Of a DNA stretch of 64,000 nucleotides, positions 49,948 to 59,309 are shown in pieces; position 1 is the first letter of the stretch; the number at the start of each line of letters is the position of its first letter. The notes below the pieces were generated by a model, which worked only from the letters and a program-made list of their open reading frames with translations, did not search any database and was not told where the DNA came from. The position numbers were made by a program, and so were the translations under genes. The DNA comes from an uncultured Clostridia bacterium (lineage in GTDB: Bacteria; Bacillota; Clostridia; Oscillospirales; Acutalibacteraceae). The stretch covers positions 49,382 through 113,381 of the forward strand of contig CAJFTS010000044.1 in NCBI GenBank assembly GCA_904420015.1, given 5' to 3'.

Positions 49948-50765
49948 ATCGTTTTTCCCCCTTGCAGCACCAAATGGGATTCCTTTACCAGGCTTTCCGG
50001 ATCACAGCCCTCAAAGCAGCCGCCCTGCCCATCTTTTTTCAGGTGCATGAGGTATTCGATGTTGCCCTCCGGGCCTCGAACCGGGGAAAAATCCAGATGC
50101 AGCAGCGAGAAGCCCAGGCTTCTGGCAAAGGTCGTCACCGCTTCGATGACCTCCAGGTGAATTTCCGGTTCGCGTACGACCCCTTTCTTCCCTACCTTGC
50201 CTTTTCCGGCTTCAAACTGCGGCTTAATCAGGCAGACGGCTTCGCCGCCCTCCTTTAAAAGCTCCATAAGCACCGGCAGCACCAGTCTCAAGGAAATAAA
50301 GGAAACGTCCACGCTGGCAAAATCCAGCCGTTCCCCCAGCTGGCCGGGGGTGACGTAACGGATGTTGGTGCGCTCCAGGTTGACCACCCGTTCGTCGGTG
50401 CGCAGCTTCCAGGCCAGCTGACCATAGCCCACGTCCACCGCGTACACCCTTCTCGCTCCATTTTGCAGCATACAGTCGGTAAACCCACCCGTAGAAGCGC
50501 CGATGTCCATCGCGGTGACACCGTCCAAGGTAAGCCCGAAGCGTTCGACCGCCTTATTGAGCTTCAGGCCGCCCCGGCTGACAAAAGGAATATCCGCCCC
50601 CCGCACCTCAATTTTCGCATCACAGGGGACAGCCGTACCCGGCTTATCGGATTTTTGTTCGTTTACATATACGCTGCCCGCCATAATCAGCCGCTGGGCC
50701 CGTTCCCGGCTGGGCGCCAGGCCCTTTTCAAACAGCAGTACATCCAATCGTTTCTTCTCGGTCAC
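49944..50765 (-). CDS. tlyA: TlyA family rRNA 2'-O-methyltransferase/hemolysin
   Basis: A 273-residue protein with an N-terminal S4 RNA-binding domain (RLDVLLFEKGLAPSRERAQRLIMAG) and an FtsJ-like methyltransferase domain (AMDIGASTGGFTDCML). The family methylates ribosomal RNA and is often mis-called hemolysin. Overlaps dxs by 4 bp and nadK by 4 bp. Confidence 0.9.
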   Translation of the reverse strand: MTEKKRLDVLLFEKGLAPSRERAQRLIMAGSVYVNEQKSDKPGTAVPCDAKIEVRGADIPFVSRGGLKLNKAVERFGLTLDGVTAMDIGASTGGFTDCMLQNGARRVYAVDVGYGQLAWKLRTDERVVNLERTNIRYVTPGQLGERLDFASVDVSFISLRLVLPVLMELLKEGGEAVCLIKPQFEAGKGKVGKKGVVREPEIHLEVIEAVTTFARSLGFSLLHLDFSPVRGPEGNIEYLMHLKKDGQGGCFEGCDPESLVKESHLVLQGGKTI

Positions 50766-52624
50766 AGCTCACACTCCTGCTCGACGATCTGGGTGATGGA
50801 TTCGGCATCCAAATGGTATTTTTTCATGGCGCTGCCCACCGTCGACTGGGCGATAAAGCCGTCGGGCAGCGTATGCAGAGAAAAGCTCCCTGCAAATTCA
50901 CCGGAAAGCAGGACAAAGCCGAAATGCTCCGCGACCCCTCCGGTACGAATCCCCTCTTCAAAAAAGAACACCTTCCGGTAGCCCCGGGTAAGCTGGACCG
51001 CCTGCGGGTCAATGGGCTTGATGCGGTTGAGCTTGAGCACATCCGCCTCAATCCCTTTCTCGGCAAGGGCCTCCCGCGCCCGACATAGGTTTGCAAAAAT
51101 CCGGCCATAGGTAATTAAGAGCACCTTCCCGCCGCCGCCCAGCACCGAATAAGGCTCGGGCTTCGCGCAGTAGCCCTCTGGAAGGGAAGGCTCCCCGCCC
51201 CTCGGATAACGCACCGCAACCACGCCCTTATATTGGTAAACCGCCTCTTTGAGCATCCAGCAAAGCTCGGTATAAAAGCTGGGCGCAAAGATGGTGACGT
51301 TGGGAATGGTATTGAGAAACGCCGCGTCAAACACCCCTTGATGGGTTTCCCCGTCCTCTCCTACCAAACCCGCCCGGTCGATGCAAAGCACGATTTTGGC
51401 GTTTTGCAGCGCCGCATCGTGAATAAGCTCGTCATAGCCCCTTTGCAGGAAGGTGGAATAAACCGCAAACACCGGGAGCATCCCATTCTTGGCAAGGCCG
51501 GAGCAGAAGGTGATGGCATGCTCCTCGGCAATGCCTACATCGAAAAAACGGCTGCGGAAGGTATGGGAAAACTCCGTTAGGCCCGTGCTTTCCGTCATGG
51601 CCGCCGTCACGGCGCAGATGCGGGGGTCAGCTCCGGCTAAATCGCAGATTTCCCTGCCAAAGACGCTGGAAAAATTTTCGCGGCTGGCCGGCGCGTCGCC
51701 GGTCTCGATGTCAAATCCGGAGGTACCGTGAAAATCCTTGGGCCGTTCCTCGGCAAAGGTGTAGCCCTTTCCCTTGACGGTACATACATGCAAAAGCACC
51801 GGCTGATGCAGCGTTTTACAGCTTTCGAGCACCGCGCAGAGCTTTCCCAAATCATGCCCGTCCACCGGGCCCAGATAGGCAAACCCCATGTTCTCGAACA
51901 AAGTATTTCCATACAGCATGCTTTTAACGCCCGATTTTACCTTGACGATGGCCCGGTCCAGCGGCTGGCCTACTATGGGGACCTTTTGCAAAAACCGCTC
52001 CACGTCCTTTTTGAAACGCAAATAACGCGGACTGGAACGCAGCACGGCCAAATGCCGGGCCACCGAGCCCACGTTTCTGGAAATCGACATTTTGTTGTCG
52101 TTTAGGATCACAATCAACCGGTCCCTGCTTCGCCCGGCATTGTTGAGCCCTTCATATGCGAGGCCGCCGGTCAGCGCCCCGTCCCCAATGACCGCGATGG
52201 TATAGCCGTCGTCCCCTTGCAGGCTCTTGGCTTTGGCAAGGCCGAAGGCGGCGGAAATCGATGTGCTCGAATGACCGGAGATAAACGGGTCATGCTCGCT
52301 TTCCTCCGGCCGGCAAAAGCCGGACAGGCCGTACTCCCTGCGCAGGGTGGCAAATGACGCATACCGCCCGGTCAGCAATTTATGCGGATAGCATTGATGC
52401 CCGACGTCCCAAACAATCTGGTCCTTTGGGGAGGAAAACACCCGGTGCAACGCCGTTGTCAGCTCCACCACGCCCAGATTGGAGGCCAGATGCCCCCCGT
52501 TTTGGGAAATCGTCTGAATCAATGCCTGCCGAATCTCACCGCACAGGCTGCCAAGCGCCTCAAAGGGCAGCGCCTTGACATCCGCGGGTGAATGGATGGT
52601 TGGCAAAATTCGTTCAGACGCCAT
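50762..52624 (-). CDS. dxs: 1-deoxy-D-xylulose-5-phosphate synthase
   Basis: A 620-residue thiamine-diphosphate enzyme that starts the MEP isoprenoid pathway from pyruvate and glyceraldehyde-3-phosphate. The TPP motif GDGALTGG, the HGTSGFDIETGD segment and a C-terminal transketolase domain are intact. The start chosen is ATG 52624 after AAAGGAG; a longer frame begins at 52657. Next to ispA and tlyA, the usual clostridial arrangement. Confidence 0.93.
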   Translation of the reverse strand: MASERILPTIHSPADVKALPFEALGSLCGEIRQALIQTISQNGGHLASNLGVVELTTALHRVFSSPKDQIVWDVGHQCYPHKLLTGRYASFATLRREYGLSGFCRPEESEHDPFISGHSSTSISAAFGLAKAKSLQGDDGYTIAVIGDGALTGGLAYEGLNNAGRSRDRLIVILNDNKMSISRNVGSVARHLAVLRSSPRYLRFKKDVERFLQKVPIVGQPLDRAIVKVKSGVKSMLYGNTLFENMGFAYLGPVDGHDLGKLCAVLESCKTLHQPVLLHVCTVKGKGYTFAEERPKDFHGTSGFDIETGDAPASRENFSSVFGREICDLAGADPRICAVTAAMTESTGLTEFSHTFRSRFFDVGIAEEHAITFCSGLAKNGMLPVFAVYSTFLQRGYDELIHDAALQNAKIVLCIDRAGLVGEDGETHQGVFDAAFLNTIPNVTIFAPSFYTELCWMLKEAVYQYKGVVAVRYPRGGEPSLPEGYCAKPEPYSVLGGGGKVLLITYGRIFANLCRAREALAEKGIEADVLKLNRIKPIDPQAVQLTRGYRKVFFFEEGIRTGGVAEHFGFVLLSGEFAGSFSLHTLPDGFIAQSTVGSAMKKYHLDAESITQIVEQECEL

Positions 52625-52701
52625 TGCGAAACGATCTCCTTTGCTCAAATTCCCCAAGGCTTTTCAGGCGTATCTTCCAAAGACACGTCCCGATCTGAAT
52701 A

Positions 52702-52731
52702 ATTATACCACATCCTGCAAGCAAATTCAAA
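52702..52731 (-). promoter_or_regulatory. Internal sigma-A promoter in front of dxs
   Basis: On the minus strand TTTGAA and TATAAT are separated by 18 bp, in the gap between the PAP2-like gene and dxs. Confidence 0.55.
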
Positions 52732-52734
52732 GCG

Positions 52735-53214
52735 TTATTGGGGAACGATCATCGCCACCAGGATTCCCAGCAGCGCCCCGGCCAGCACCTCAAGGGGGGT
52801 ATGCCCCAAATATTCCTTGAGCTCCTTCTCCTCATCGTCGAAAGGCTCCGGCGGTTCCCCTTCCGGCTCCTCTTGGCTGAAGGGCGGCATCCGGCGCATT
52901 TCGTTGATGGCCTTGGCATGCTCCCCGGCCGCCCGGCGCACCCCCATCGCGTCGTACATTACGACAATGGCGAACAAAAAAGCGATGGCAAATAAGGGGG
53001 AGCTGACGCCCTCCACCCGGGAAATGGCAATGGTTAGCGCGCAGACCGTTGCCGAATGAGCGCTGGGCATTCCTCCCGCACCCACCAGCCGTTCCGGCTC
53101 AAAGCGCTTGGACTTTAAGAAGGTAATCGCCGTTTTCATCACCTGGGCGATCAGCCAAGCGACCACCGCCGACATCAGCACATAGTTGTGGAAGGCTTCA
53201 CTAATGGTATTCAT
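52735..53214 (-). CDS. Divergent PAP2 family membrane phosphatase (YuiD)
   Basis: A 159-residue membrane protein of the divergent PAP2 family: GGMPSAHSATVCAL, YDAMGVRRAAGEHAKAIN, and a C-terminal GHTPLEVLAGALLGI with the conserved His. An acidic insert EEPEGEPPEPFDDEEKE lies in the middle. May dephosphorylate prenyl or lipid phosphates, fitting its place between ispA and dxs. Confidence 0.85.
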   Translation of the reverse strand: MNTISEAFHNYVLMSAVVAWLIAQVMKTAITFLKSKRFEPERLVGAGGMPSAHSATVCALTIAISRVEGVSSPLFAIAFLFAIVVMYDAMGVRRAAGEHAKAINEMRRMPPFSQEEPEGEPPEPFDDEEKELKEYLGHTPLEVLAGALLGILVAMIVPQ

Positions 53215-53228
53215 TCTTTCTCCACCCG

Positions 53229-54107
53229 TCAGTTTTTCCTGCCGGCTAAGTAAAAAGCCAGCTCCTTGAGCGTATCCGCCTTTTCCCCAAAGCAGCCGAG
53301 CGCATCCACGGCCTGTCTGGTAAAGGCGTCGGCCATTTCCTTTGCTTTCTCTAAGCCGTAAAGGGTTACATAGGTCGATTTGTTGTCCCGGCTGTCCTTG
53401 CCCGTACTCTTTCCCAAGGTTGCCGCGTCGCTGGTAACGTCGAGAATGTCGTCGGTTACCTGGAAGGCCATCCCCACATTGACCGCGTAGGCGGCAGCGG
53501 CTTGCACCGCCTTCTCATCGGCCCCCGCCGCATAGCAGCCCATCCGTGCCGCCGCCAGAATCATCGCGCCGGTCTTTGCCTCATCCATGGCCTTGAGGGT
53601 ATCATAATCGATCCGTTTGCCTTCCGAATCCAGGTCGATGACCTGTCCGCCCACCATTCCCAGATACCCGGAAGCGTCCGCCAGCTCCTTTGCTGCCGCA
53701 AGCACCCTTTGGGGCTGGGCCGGGCTTTTCAGAAGGGTTTCAAAGGCAAGGCTCAAAAGCGCGTCGCCCGCCAGCAGGGCCAACGCCTCGCCGTATTTTT
53801 TGTGGGTGGAGGGCTTTCCCCGGCGCATGTCGTCGTCGTCCATACAGGGCAGGTCGTCGTGAATGAGAGAATAGCTGTGCACCATCTCCACCGCGCAGGC
53901 AAAGGGCATGACGTCCTCTTCCCTTCCGCCGCAGACCCGGCAGAATTCCAGCGCCAGGGCCGGGCGGATCCGCTTTCCGCCGCCAAGAAGGCTATAGCGC
54001 ATCGCCTCGATCAAATCCGCCTGGCGGCAGCTGCGCATGGGCAAAAAGTCCTCCAACGCTTTCTCTACCTTCTGGGAATTACAACGCAGCATCTCTTCTA
54101 TGGACAT
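53229..54107 (-). CDS. ispA: Polyprenyl (farnesyl) diphosphate synthase
   Basis: A 292-residue trans-prenyltransferase that extends DMAPP with IPP, usually to farnesyl diphosphate. The first aspartate-rich motif DDLPCMDDDDMRRGKPSTHK and the second DDILD are present, as is the LLGGGKRIRPAL segment. Start ATG 54107 follows GGAGGGA; the longer frame upstream is not family-like. Confidence 0.92.
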   Translation of the reverse strand: MSIEEMLRCNSQKVEKALEDFLPMRSCRQADLIEAMRYSLLGGGKRIRPALALEFCRVCGGREEDVMPFACAVEMVHSYSLIHDDLPCMDDDDMRRGKPSTHKKYGEALALLAGDALLSLAFETLLKSPAQPQRVLAAAKELADASGYLGMVGGQVIDLDSEGKRIDYDTLKAMDEAKTGAMILAAARMGCYAAGADEKAVQAAAAYAVNVGMAFQVTDDILDVTSDAATLGKSTGKDSRDNKSTYVTLYGLEKAKEMADAFTRQAVDALGCFGEKADTLKELAFYLAGRKN

Positions 54108-54141
54108 GATGGTCCCTCCATTCTTTCGCAATCCGGCAATC

Positions 54142-54360
54142 TTACGCTTCGGTTCCTTCCGTATCCGGTTCGCCCGGTTCCTCGCTGAGCTCCTCAATGC
54201 GCAGCTGCGCGTTTTTGAGGGTTTCGTCACAGAACTGGGCAAGCTTGGTTCCTTCCTCAAAAAGCTTGAGGGATTTTTCCAGCGGGGCCTCTCCCTGCTC
54301 GAGCAGGGCTACAATTTCATCCAGCCGTTTCATGGCGGCTTCAAAGGTCATTTTTGCCAT
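54142..54360 (-). CDS. xseB: Exodeoxyribonuclease VII small subunit
   Basis: A 72-residue helical subunit, MAKMTFEAAMKRLDEIVALLEQGEAPLEKSLKLFEEG, the XseB pattern, with a Glu-rich tail. Start chosen at ATG 54360 after a GGAG site; upstream ATGs at 54372 and 54381 are possible. Confidence 0.92.
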   Translation of the reverse strand: MAKMTFEAAMKRLDEIVALLEQGEAPLEKSLKLFEEGTKLAQFCDETLKNAQLRIEELSEEPGEPDTEGTEA

Positions 54361-54377
54361 GGTCGTCTCCATTTCTA

Positions 54378-55610
54378 TCAAAAGCGGTGGGGTTCTCCGT
54401 CAGGTACAACGATTTCCCGGGAAATTACCCGGCAGGATACGCTTCCGTCCATAAATTTCAGGCGCAGGGAATCTCCCTCTTGAGCCTGGGAAGCCTTGGT
54501 GACCAGGCCCTGCTCTCCCGATGCGATGGCATAGCCCCGGGCCAGGACCTTCAGCGGACTGAGCGCGTCGAGCTTACCCGCCAGTGTACCAAAGGTCTGG
54601 GCCTGGCGGCGCACGGTATGCACGAAAGCGGATTTCAGCTGCCCGGCCCGGTAATCGAGCTTCATCCGCCTTAGCTCCACCCCATAAAGGGGGGAAGCCA
54701 TGCTGCGGCTTTGACGAATCGTTAGAAGCCGGCGGCGGTTCTCCTCCACCCTTCCTTGCAGCGCCCTTCTCATGGCGGTCTGTTTTTCAAGCAGGGAGAG
54801 ATGCAGCTCCCCCCGGTCGGGCGCCGCCAGCTCCGCCGCCGCAGAGGGGGTAGGCGCGCGCAGGTCGGCGGCAAAATCACACAGGGTAAAATCGGTCTCA
54901 TGGCCCACGGCGGAAATCACCGGAATCCGAGAAGCAGCCACCGCCCGGACCACGATCTCCTCATTAAAGGCCCACAAATCCTCCATGGAACCGCCGCCCC
55001 GTCCAACAATGAGCACGTCGGCCGCCTGCCGCTCGTTAAACCGCCGGATCGCGGCGGTAATCTGTCCTGCGGCCTCGCTCCCCTGTACCAGCACCGGGCA
55101 GAGAATCAACTGCGCCAACGGATACCGCCTGGTAAGCACATTGCGAATATCCTGCAGCACCGCGCCGGTAGGGGAGGTCACCACCCCGATGCGGGCCGGG
55201 TAGCGGGGAACCGGACGCTTGCGGGCGGCATCGAACAGCCCTTCCCTTGCAAGCGCTTCCTTCCGCTGCTCAAAGGCCAGCTGCAACGAGCCAACTCCAT
55301 CCGGCTGCATGTCGTCGATATAAATCTGATACTGGCCGGAGCGCTCAAACAGCGACACCCGGCCGCGCACCAGCACCTTCATACCGTTTTGAGGGGTGAA
55401 CTTTATGCGGGAAGCGGCGCTTCGGAACATCACCGCCTGGACCACGGCCCCGTCGTCCTTGAGAGACAGGTAAAAATGGCCCGAGCGATAGTGATTGACA
55501 AAGTTGGAGATTTCCCCGCAGACATAGACCGACTGCAGATGCCGGTCCCCGTCAAGGAGGGACTTGATATAGGAATTGAGCTGGGAAACCGTTAAAAGCA
55601 AGCTGCTCAC
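54378..55610 (-). CDS. xseA: Exodeoxyribonuclease VII large subunit
   Basis: A 410-residue nuclease subunit that degrades single-stranded DNA: N-terminal OB fold (LTVSQLNSYIKSLLDGD, then YVCGEISNF), catalytic region GRGGGSMEDLWAFNEE and a coiled C-terminus. The start is GTG 55610, directly after AGGGAGGTAGAA; a longer frame reaching into the neighbour is rejected. Confidence 0.93.
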   Translation of the reverse strand: MSSLLLTVSQLNSYIKSLLDGDRHLQSVYVCGEISNFVNHYRSGHFYLSLKDDGAVVQAVMFRSAASRIKFTPQNGMKVLVRGRVSLFERSGQYQIYIDDMQPDGVGSLQLAFEQRKEALAREGLFDAARKRPVPRYPARIGVVTSPTGAVLQDIRNVLTRRYPLAQLILCPVLVQGSEAAGQITAAIRRFNERQAADVLIVGRGGGSMEDLWAFNEEIVVRAVAASRIPVISAVGHETDFTLCDFAADLRAPTPSAAAELAAPDRGELHLSLLEKQTAMRRALQGRVEENRRRLLTIRQSRSMASPLYGVELRRMKLDYRAGQLKSAFVHTVRRQAQTFGTLAGKLDALSPLKVLARGYAIASGEQGLVTKASQAQEGDSLRLKFMDGSVSCRVISREIVVPDGEPHRF

Positions 55611-55626
55611 TTCTACCTCCCTATCA

Positions 55627-56562
55627 TCACGGGTTTGCACCCAAAAAAGCGCGGGCCGCCAAAAGGGCGACGCCCGCCGCGTTGTCGGAAGAAAAATCCG
55701 GCGCGGCAAACCGGGCGCGAAAACGTTCGGTAAACCGGGCGCGGATATAGGAATTGGACATCACGCCGCCGGCAAACAGCAGCGGCAGCGGGCCGTACCG
55801 CTCCAAAAGCCCCTGGGTCATCTGCTCGAGTGCGCCCGCCACATAGCATAGGCAGTATTTTGCCACCGCCTCTTTTCCTTCGCCCTCCCGATAGCGCTTT
55901 TCACACTGATTCTGCAAGCCGGACAGACAGCAGTCCATCCCCTTCATAGCGGGCTTGACCCGATACTCCCGCTCACACCCGCCGGCGAGCTTGTCCAGCT
56001 CCCTCCCGGCGGGAAAGGATAGGCCCAGCATGACCCCTACCCGGTCGATTACCTGGCCGGCGTTCAAATCGAGGGTTTTGGCCACACAGTCACAATGAAA
56101 GCCGTTTCCCTCCGGGGTGACCAAAAGCGCTTCCGTGGTGCCGCCGGAGACATGAAAGGCCAGAAAGCGGCCTTCCAGCAGCTCCAGAGAACCGGAAGAA
56201 TAGAGGGCAGCCATCACATGCCCGTCCTGGTGGGAAAAACGGAAGAGCGGGGCCTGGGTAACCGCCGACAGGGACCGGGCCGCCCCCTCCCCCACCAGGA
56301 AGCAGGGCATATAGGAGCCCTCCACCGACCTAGGCCGGGTGGAAACGCCGATCGCGTCCACAGCCCCGGCAAAAGCAAGCGCCTCCATCAGGCCGGGGAG
56401 CTGCACGGTATGATGAAAAACCGCGTCGCTCTGCTTTAATCCGATGGCCTGCTCCTTCACCGGCAGCAGCTTCTTTTGCTGCCGGATCTCCTTTTTCTCG
56501 CTGTCGTACAGGCAAACCGAGGTGGTATAATTGCTCGTATCTATGCCGAGGACGAAAGCCAT
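55627..56562 (-). CDS. TsaD/Kae1-like paralog (M22 family)
   Basis: A 311-residue ASKHA-fold protein related to TsaD: GIDTSNYTTSVCLYD, the HxxxH metal motif in SHQDGHVMAAL, and GGVMSNSYIRARF. It is shorter and more diverged than the tRNA-modifying TsaD, which is normally encoded elsewhere, so this is likely the clostridial paralog of unknown role. It starts at the nusB stop. Confidence 0.8.
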   Translation of the reverse strand: MAFVLGIDTSNYTTSVCLYDSEKKEIRQQKKLLPVKEQAIGLKQSDAVFHHTVQLPGLMEALAFAGAVDAIGVSTRPRSVEGSYMPCFLVGEGAARSLSAVTQAPLFRFSHQDGHVMAALYSSGSLELLEGRFLAFHVSGGTTEALLVTPEGNGFHCDCVAKTLDLNAGQVIDRVGVMLGLSFPAGRELDKLAGGCEREYRVKPAMKGMDCCLSGLQNQCEKRYREGEGKEAVAKYCLCYVAGALEQMTQGLLERYGPLPLLFAGGVMSNSYIRARFTERFRARFAAPDFSSDNAAGVALLAARAFLGANP

Positions 56563-56969
56563 CAGCGCGCCGCCTCCTGCTGTTGGCGGGCAACCGAGCC
56601 GAGAACCCCGTTGACAAAAGCGGAATCCTCCTCACCGGCGTATTTCTTCGCCAGCTCCACCGCTTCGTTGATGGAAACACTCACCGGTACGTCGGAGATA
56701 TATTTCATCTCATATACGGCCATACGCAGCAGCGAAAGCGCCACACGGGACACCCGCTTTTTTTCCCAATTAATCAGATGCGCCTCGATGATCCCGTCGA
56801 GCTCGCCGCTCTTATCGTATACCCCGCAGGCCACCTCCTTGGAAAACGCATCCTCCCGAATGGCACGCGCCTCAACGGCGTCTTGTATAATTTCTTCCAT
56901 ACTCTCTGGACGGAAGCTTTTTTCAAATATCAGCAAAAACGCCTGTTCTCTGGCCTCTCGCCTGGTCAT
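56562..56969 (-). CDS. nusB: Transcription antitermination factor NusB
   Basis: A 135-residue helical NusB protein (RREAREQAFLLIFEKSF, then VALSLLRMAVYEMKYISDVPVSVSINEAVELAKKY) that binds boxA RNA with NusE for rRNA antitermination. It shares one base with the tsaD-like gene. Ribosome site AGGAGG. Confidence 0.93.
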   Translation of the reverse strand: MTRREAREQAFLLIFEKSFRPESMEEIIQDAVEARAIREDAFSKEVACGVYDKSGELDGIIEAHLINWEKKRVSRVALSLLRMAVYEMKYISDVPVSVSINEAVELAKKYAGEEDSAFVNGVLGSVARQQQEAAR

Positions 56970-57014
56970 TTTATTTCCTCCTAAAGAAAAAGGGAACCCC
57001 TTTTTTCAATTCCA

Positions 57015-57380
57015 TTACGGCAGCGCCGCAGGTTCTACAAAACTAAGATCCATAATATGGACGTTGACCCGGCCCACCGGCCGCCCGGTCATGCTTTCGA
57101 TTGCCGTCTTTACATTCTGCTGCACCCGCCCGGCAACCTCCGGGACCCGCGCCGTATGTTTGATCGTGATATACACATCGACCACCAAGGCGTCCTCTTC
57201 CCGCGAGATGTGCACCGGCCGTACCCTGCGCTTTTTGTCGAAAAAGCGCTTGAAATCCGTCTTAGGCGCCAAAGAACCGACGCCGTCGATTTCCATCGCC
57301 GCCTTGCCTGCAAGAGCCTCCAATACCTCCTCGGAAATGATACAGGCGCCTTCTCCCGTTTCGGTGGGACGATTCTCCAT
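57015..57380 (-). CDS. Asp23/Gls24 family envelope stress protein
   Basis: A 121-residue Asp23/Gls24 domain protein (GACIISEEVLEALAGKAAMEIDGVGSL, then VDVYITIKHTARVPEVAGRVQQNVKTAIESMTGRPVGRVNVHI). First gene of the nusB-xse-isp block, as commonly seen in Clostridia. Confidence 0.92.
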   Translation of the reverse strand: MENRPTETGEGACIISEEVLEALAGKAAMEIDGVGSLAPKTDFKRFFDKKRRVRPVHISREEDALVVDVYITIKHTARVPEVAGRVQQNVKTAIESMTGRPVGRVNVHIMDLSFVEPAALP

Positions 57381-57529
57381 TCTAAAATGCCTCCAATCCA
57401 GTCAAACAGGGGGAGCAAACGGCGGCCGCCGTCCCTCCTTGGCTCGGTACAGGGAAAACACCGGCTTGTTTTCCTGCCGCCCTGCGGCAGCGCAGCCGTT
57501 CCAATCCGCTTAAAAGACGGTTGTCATTT

Positions 57530-57557
57530 ATTATACCACATTCTGTGAATGAAACAA
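57530..57557 (-). promoter_or_regulatory. Sigma-A promoter of the asp23-nusB-xse-isp operon
   Basis: On the minus strand TTGTTT and TATAAT are 16 bp apart, about 150 bp before asp23. Confidence 0.6.
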
Positions 57558-57585
57558 CCGTTTTTTAGAGATTGCATCCATGCGG

Positions 57586-57613
57586 TTGCAATCATCGTAT
57601 GGTATGGTATAAT
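57586..57613 (+). promoter_or_regulatory. Sigma-A promoter of vanZ
   Basis: TTGCAA and TATAAT with a 16-bp spacer; divergent from the asp23 promoter, leaving a leader of about 145 nt before vanZ. Confidence 0.6.
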
Positions 57614-57764
57614 TGTCCAAAAGAAAAAGACGGCGGCCGGCCGCATATTTTTCCAAAAACGCCGCGGCTTTTGGTCCGGATGCAAAGCCTCCTCTTTTCT
57701 TTCGGAAAAACGCCGTAGTCATTTGCGTCTAACGTCTATCTTTATAGCAAAGAGGTGCAAAAGG

Positions 57765-58403
57765 ATGAGCTTTACCACCCCCTTTGGAAGCGTTGCAAAC
57801 GCAACGTATTTACAGGTGTCCGAGGCGGACAGCCTAATCATCGGCTTGGTTGCCTATCTGATCTGTTATTTTCTCTTCTTCCGGCGCAAGCGTCTTTTTG
57901 AAAACCTTTGCCTTGCCTGTTTGTTCGTCTATGCAAGCCTGGTTCTTTCCCTCACCCAAACCATTCTTTTTCCCTGGGCCATCCAGGTGTCCGCCCAGGC
58001 GACGGCCGAGCATCTGCAAAACATCCAATGGGTTCCTTTCGAATCGGTGTCGTCGGTGATCCGCTACTGCTTTGTCCACAATGACCCCCATCTGTTTTAC
58101 TATCTGGTAATCGGGAACTTCGTGGTCCTAATGCCGCTGGGGATCCTCGTGCCGCTGCTTCGCAAGCGGATGCGGCTGCCCTCGGTGTCGCTGATGGCGC
58201 TGCTCACAGCGGTATCGCTGGAAGGGATGCAGCTGATTACCAACCTGCTGGGCGGACAGGTACGGGAAGTGGAGCTCGACGACGTGATCTTAAACGCCGC
58301 CGGCTGCATCGTGGGATACCTGATCCTGGCCGGCTGCCGCAGGCTTTTTATTGTTGAGCCGGTCAAGCATACCGCCTCTAAGCGAAAAAGGCGCCGCCGT
58401 TAA
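57765..58403 (+). CDS. VanZ family membrane protein
   Basis: A 212-residue membrane protein of the VanZ family (low-level teicoplanin resistance, also general envelope proteins): five helices, motif WVPFESV, NFVVLMPLGILVPLL, EGMQLITNLLGGQVREVELDDVILNAAGCIVGY. Start ATG 57765 follows AGAGGTG; the longer frame upstream spans the promoter and is rejected. Confidence 0.85.
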   Translation: MSFTTPFGSVANATYLQVSEADSLIIGLVAYLICYFLFFRRKRLFENLCLACLFVYASLVLSLTQTILFPWAIQVSAQATAEHLQNIQWVPFESVSSVIRYCFVHNDPHLFYYLVIGNFVVLMPLGILVPLLRKRMRLPSVSLMALLTAVSLEGMQLITNLLGGQVREVELDDVILNAAGCIVGYLILAGCRRLFIVEPVKHTASKRKRRRR

Positions 58404-58615
58404 TGGGCGGCGGGCCTTTCGGTTTGGAAGGGTTGCAAAGCTTTCGAAAAATTCTTTTGCTTTACAGACTGGGCGGAAAGGATATTCCGTCCAGCTTTTT
58501 CCCGCCGCCAAGGCCCGTGCCTCCTTCATATAAGGGGGCACGGAGGCTTTGGCCGCTTGCCTTTTCTGCATGCATGCGGCGTCGAAAAGAGCCCCGTCCC
58601 CTTTCTGCGGCGGCG

Positions 58616-58660
58616 TGCAAACAGGGCCTCTTCCACGAAAGAGAAGAGGCCCTGTTTGCA
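58616..58660. terminator. Bidirectional terminator between vanZ and spoIIIAH
   Basis: A perfect 18-bp inverted repeat (TGCAAACAGGGCCTCTTC, loop CACGAAAGA, and its complement) between convergent genes. The rest of the 294-bp gap shows nothing else. Confidence 0.7.
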
Positions 58661-58697
58661 TATGGTGAGAAAAACCCGGATTTGGGTCTGCGGCGGC

Positions 58698-59294
58698 TTA
58701 TTCGACCGGCACAATATTGATGCCGTCTCCCTTCACATCGGAGTTGGCGGTGACGATATCCTTAATCTGCATGACCTCACTGGCCACCAATTCCGGCGAT
58801 TGGACCACAACTGTGGCCTTTTCCCCGTCCAGGTACACCATGCAGTCGGCAAAGCCCTTGGCCTTGATGAGGTTTTCAATCTTCCCTTCCGCCTCAATGT
58901 TGGAGGCGATCTGGGCCGACTGGTTCATAGCCTGGGTCTGGGTAGCGGCATCGGCGTCCACATTGTTGAGGACATCCTTGATGGTATCCAGGGCTTCGTC
59001 CCGGGTACGCTCCCGGTTGAGCCGTGCTTCCACAAAATACTGGCTGGACTGGGCATTGGTCTCGGCAGCGGAGCTGTCGGTGGGAAGGCTCTCGGAACCC
59101 GTGCCGGAAACGGTGGCTTCCCCGGAGGTATTGACAAAGGCGGCGTCGCCGTATTGCTTGGACGAGGTGAGCGCCCCCGTCGCCGTCAGGTCGTCGCCCG
59201 CCACGGAAAACTGCCAATTGAGATAGACCGCCAGCCCCAGCGCCACAACCAATGCGGCAATGACGATTTGTCTTTTCCCTAAAATCGCGTTCAT
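58698..59294 (-). CDS. spoIIIAH: Stage III sporulation protein AH
   Basis: A 198-residue mother-cell protein with one N-terminal helix (IVIAALVVALGLAVYLNW) and a C-terminal ring-building (YscJ-like) domain (DEALDTIKDVLNNVDADAATQTQAMNQSAQIASNIEAEGKIENLIKAKGF). It pairs with forespore SpoIIQ to form the engulfment channel. Last gene of the spoIIIA operon. Confidence 0.92.
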   Translation of the reverse strand: MNAILGKRQIVIAALVVALGLAVYLNWQFSVAGDDLTATGALTSSKQYGDAAFVNTSGEATVSGTGSESLPTDSSAAETNAQSSQYFVEARLNRERTRDEALDTIKDVLNNVDADAATQTQAMNQSAQIASNIEAEGKIENLIKAKGFADCMVYLDGEKATVVVQSPELVASEVMQIKDIVTANSDVKGDGINIVPVE

Positions 59295-59309
59295 ACTGCT
59301 CTCTCCTCA

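Noticed and set aside
54756..55595. 279-codon plus-strand frame opposite xseA
   Set aside because: Antisense shadow of a housekeeping gene with all its motifs intact.
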